Assembly (NCBI GenBank): GCA_023249835.1
Contig: JAHFBY010000044.1
Location: forward strand, 1 to 7,483
DNA length: 7,483 bases
From: Elusimicrobiota bacterium
GTDB lineage: Bacteria; Elusimicrobiota; Elusimicrobia; 2-02-FULL-39-32
Reading direction: 5' to 3'
In this document: positions 5,947 through 7,483 of the stretch, piece by piece
How the letters are laid out: every line of letters begins with the position of its first letter
Position numbering within the stretch: the stretch's first letter is position 1
Translations under genes and position numbers: made by a program
The notes under the pieces: generated by a model
Told to the model about the DNA's origin: nothing
The model's database searches: none
The model's input: only the letters and a program-made list of their open reading frames with translations

Positions 5947-6365
5947 GCTTTAACCCCTTTGACTTTCATGGCTTTGCCAGTGGCGCGGGCAATGAGAAAG
6001 GGGGCAGCGGCGCGCTGCGCGTGCACCACGCTTTGCAGATGCACGACTTTCCGATTTTCTTCTATGACCCGTGCGGCAATATAAAGTTTTTCCCCGATTT
6101 TAGCCGGGGCCACGTAGCGCACCGTGATTTCAGCGCTGAGCGCCCCCCCGCATGCCACCCAAGCTAAACGCGTCATGGCTTCATCCAACAACGTCGCCAA
6201 GATCCCCCCGTGTACAATGTCTTTCCAGCCCTGAAATTTCTTTTCCGTAACATATTCAGCGGTCACGCTTTTACCGTCCACTTGCCAGAGAATGCGCAAA
6301 CCCTGGGGGTTGTCCATTCCACAACCAAAACAGTAGTGGTCATCTTCTAATATTAGTTCGCTCAT
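5943..6365 (-). CDS. PaaI-family hotdog-fold thioesterase
   Basis: 140 residues, single hotdog domain. Family members hydrolyse acyl-CoA or related thioesters in the cytoplasm; the substrate is unknown here. The N-terminal HYCFGCGMDNPQGLRI (10-25) is the CFGCG-x-NP-x-GL signature of one PaaI subgroup. The active-site region is DIVHGGILATLLDEAMTRLA (49-68), with the HGG turn at 52-54 and acidic Asp61/Glu62 on the central helix. SAEITVRYVAPAKIGEKL (77-94) forms typical core strands. The start ATG directly follows the stop TAA of the aminotransferase gene with no gap and has no close ribosome site, so it probably depends on re-initiation. The stop overlaps the permease start. Co-location with the aminotransferase does not reveal the substrate. 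Confidence 0.92.
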   Translation of the reverse strand: MSELILEDDHYCFGCGMDNPQGLRILWQVDGKSVTAEYVTEKKFQGWKDIVHGGILATLLDEAMTRLAWVACGGALSAEITVRYVAPAKIGEKLYIAARVIEENRKVVHLQSVVHAQRAAAPFLIARATGKAMKVKGVKA

Positions 6366-7256
6366 TTAAGAAAAAGTTGAAAATGACTCCGGGAGCTTTA
6401 ACTCGCGCTGGATGATCTGACGAACCTCAGCGTGCAGCTTTTGACTAATGGGACCGGGCGTGCCGCCTCCGATCTTTTTTTTATCAGCCGCCACCACCCC
6501 TAAAATTTCCATGGTGGTACTGGTTAAAAAGAGTTCGTCCGCCGCATAAATTTCTGATCCACGAATTTTAGTTTGGCGCACCGGAACTTTTAAATTGTGG
6601 GCCGCTTCAATTACGAGGCTGCGCGTAACGCCATCCAGCAGGCCGCAATCTAAAGCCGGGGTTTTGAGCACACCGTTCTTAATTAAAAAGACGTTGCTGA
6701 TCGTGCCTTCGGCCAAACTGCCGTCCAAATTAAAAAATATCCCTTCAAACGCCCCGCTTTTCAGCGATTCGATTTTAGCCAAAATCCCATTCAAACAGTT
6801 GGAGCATTTGATCGCGGGGTTTAAGGTCAAGGGATGGTTACGCCGCACTTTGGCCACGGCCACGGAAACCCCTTTGCGCCAAAGTTCAGGCATATCGTTG
6901 CGCACGGGCAAAGAAAAGATCACGAGCGTGGGTTTTTTGCAAGAAGCCGGGTCATAGCCCACTTTGCCAACGCCGCGGGAAATGGTGAGGCGCACTAAAC
7001 ACTCTTGGTGCGGGTTGGCGCGGACGGTTTTCTCACAGGCCCGCGTCAACTCCGCGTGCGACCAAGGGATCTGCATGTAAATACTTTTTAAAGAGTGGTC
7101 CAGCCTCTGCCAGTGGCGTTCCGGCCGGAACAGTTTACCTTTATAAGCGCGCAGCGTCTCATAGACCCCGTCGCCATAGAGGAACCCACGGTCCAGCACG
7201 GAGACCAGCGCTTTGTTTTCCGGAACGATCTTTTTATTTAAATAGATTCGGTTCAT
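6366..7256 (-). CDS. Class IV PLP-dependent aminotransferase (IlvE / D-amino-acid transaminase / PabC superfamily)
   Basis: 296 residues of fold type IV. It shows VLDRGFLYGDGVYETLR (20-36), an arginine near the phosphate site (RPERHWQRL, 44-52), the Schiff-base lysine Lys150 in NPAIKCSNCLNGILAK, the cofactor glutamate in GSLAEGTISNVFLI (179-192), LLDGVTR (206-212) and DELFLTSTTMEI (240-251). Branched-chain aminotransferase, D-alanine aminotransferase and aminodeoxychorismate lyase share these motifs, and nothing here decides between them; length and the YGDGVYET segment fit all three. The frame is open to 7325, but the ATG at 7256 starts the conserved NRIYLNKKI, overlaps the tsaB stop as ATGA, and follows purine-rich GGAAAGGAAAGG, so I chose it. 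Coupled upstream to tsaB and downstream to the thioesterase. Confidence 0.9.
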   Translation of the reverse strand: MNRIYLNKKIVPENKALVSVLDRGFLYGDGVYETLRAYKGKLFRPERHWQRLDHSLKSIYMQIPWSHAELTRACEKTVRANPHQECLVRLTISRGVGKVGYDPASCKKPTLVIFSLPVRNDMPELWRKGVSVAVAKVRRNHPLTLNPAIKCSNCLNGILAKIESLKSGAFEGIFFNLDGSLAEGTISNVFLIKNGVLKTPALDCGLLDGVTRSLVIEAAHNLKVPVRQTKIRGSEIYAADELFLTSTTMEILGVVAADKKKIGGGTPGPISQKLHAEVRQIIQRELKLPESFSTFS

Positions 7257-7483
7257 TTGTTTGTGATACCTTTCCTTTCCACGACCAAAGGCGGTCGAAT
7301 ATAAAACGGCAAGGCCTTTGACCAAGGATAATTTTTGCGCGGATGTTGTAAAACTTTTTCATAAGCGAGCCGGGCGCAAACCGCAGCTTGCGGGAAATGG
7401 ACCTCGCGGGAAAGATGCAGGAACTTGGCTCCGAGCCCAACGCGCAATTGCGGTTCCGCGCGCAGCGCTCCTTCGCCGATACA
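7253..7483 (-). CDS. tsaB: tRNA threonylcarbamoyladenosine synthesis protein TsaB, C-terminal part (gene runs off the right edge)
   Basis: The last 76 residues of a protein whose start lies outside the window. The tail fits TsaB (YeaZ): IGEGALRAEPQL (2-13, the usual vGxGA element), then a helix beginning FPQAAVCARLAYEKVL (30-45, matching the typical PrAexvAxLA), then the terminal ALPFYIRPP (57-65, matching PxYxRxx). TsaB is an inactive ASKHA-fold partner of TsaD and TsaE, which make t6A at position 37 of ANN-decoding tRNAs. Only the C-terminus is seen, so the call rests on a short and rather variable part of the family. The stop TGA overlaps the aminotransferase ATG. A second reading frame over the same bases is open too but has no family features. 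Confidence 0.72.
   Translation of the reverse strand, partial: CIGEGALRAEPQLRVGLGAKFLHLSREVHFPQAAVCARLAYEKVLQHPRKNYPWSKALPFYIRPPLVVERKGITNK

Noticed and set aside
7257..7325. Upstream ATG for the aminotransferase adding 23 residues
   Set aside because: It would overlap tsaB by 73 bp and precede the normal family start. The ATG at 7256 forms a coupled ATGA junction.
7234..7440. Minus-strand 68-codon frame at the right end
   Set aside because: The alternative frame over the same bases gives a TsaB-like C-terminus whose stop overlaps the next start as ATGA. The 68-codon frame has no family features.

Overview
The window is compact bacterial chromosome of moderate GC content, with almost no intergenic DNA. 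It holds two gene runs on the minus strand and one single gene on the plus strand. The gene content (ArgC/ArgJ arginine synthesis, RsmI, TsaB, an HD-GYP-type protein with one membrane anchor, an AzgA-type purine permease) fits a free-living bacterium. An uncultivated lineage such as Candidatus Omnitrophota is possible, but that is a low-confidence guess: no phylogenetic marker in the window settles it. I see no tRNA, rRNA, transposase, integrase, CRISPR array or long repeat, and no stretch over 300 bases lacks a gene.

Right block (7483 to 4618, minus strand): the 3' end of tsaB, a class IV PLP aminotransferase, a PaaI-type hotdog thioesterase and an NCS2/AzgA purine permease. They are joined by ATGA overlaps or by a stop codon directly abutting the next start, so they form one translationally coupled operon. 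Its likely intrinsic terminator lies about 57 bp past the permease stop, inside the antisense strand of the next gene.

Middle (3970 to 4614, plus strand): one gene for a Cas6e/Cse3-type CRISPR repeat endoribonuclease. No other cas gene and no repeat array is present, and there is no room for them between its own promoter and the convergent permease. Aligned from memory to the E. coli and Thermus proteins, the catalytic histidine position is a tyrosine, and the first 120 residues contain no histidine. This solitary, probably altered Cas6e is the most unusual item in the window.

Left block (3859 to 1, minus strand): a membrane-anchored GAF + HD-GYP protein, rsmI, argC, a small zinc-ribbon protein and the 5' part of argJ. 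A consensus promoter (TTGACA, 17 bp, TATGAT) precedes it, back to back with the cas6e promoter. The HD-GYP domain keeps the GYP motif but has lost several metal ligands, so it is probably a catalytically dead sensor or effector. rsmI may start at an ATT codon, judged from a ribosome-site layout identical to that of argC. argC and argJ act in the acetylated-ornithine part of arginine synthesis; the zinc-ribbon gene between them has no known link to the pathway.
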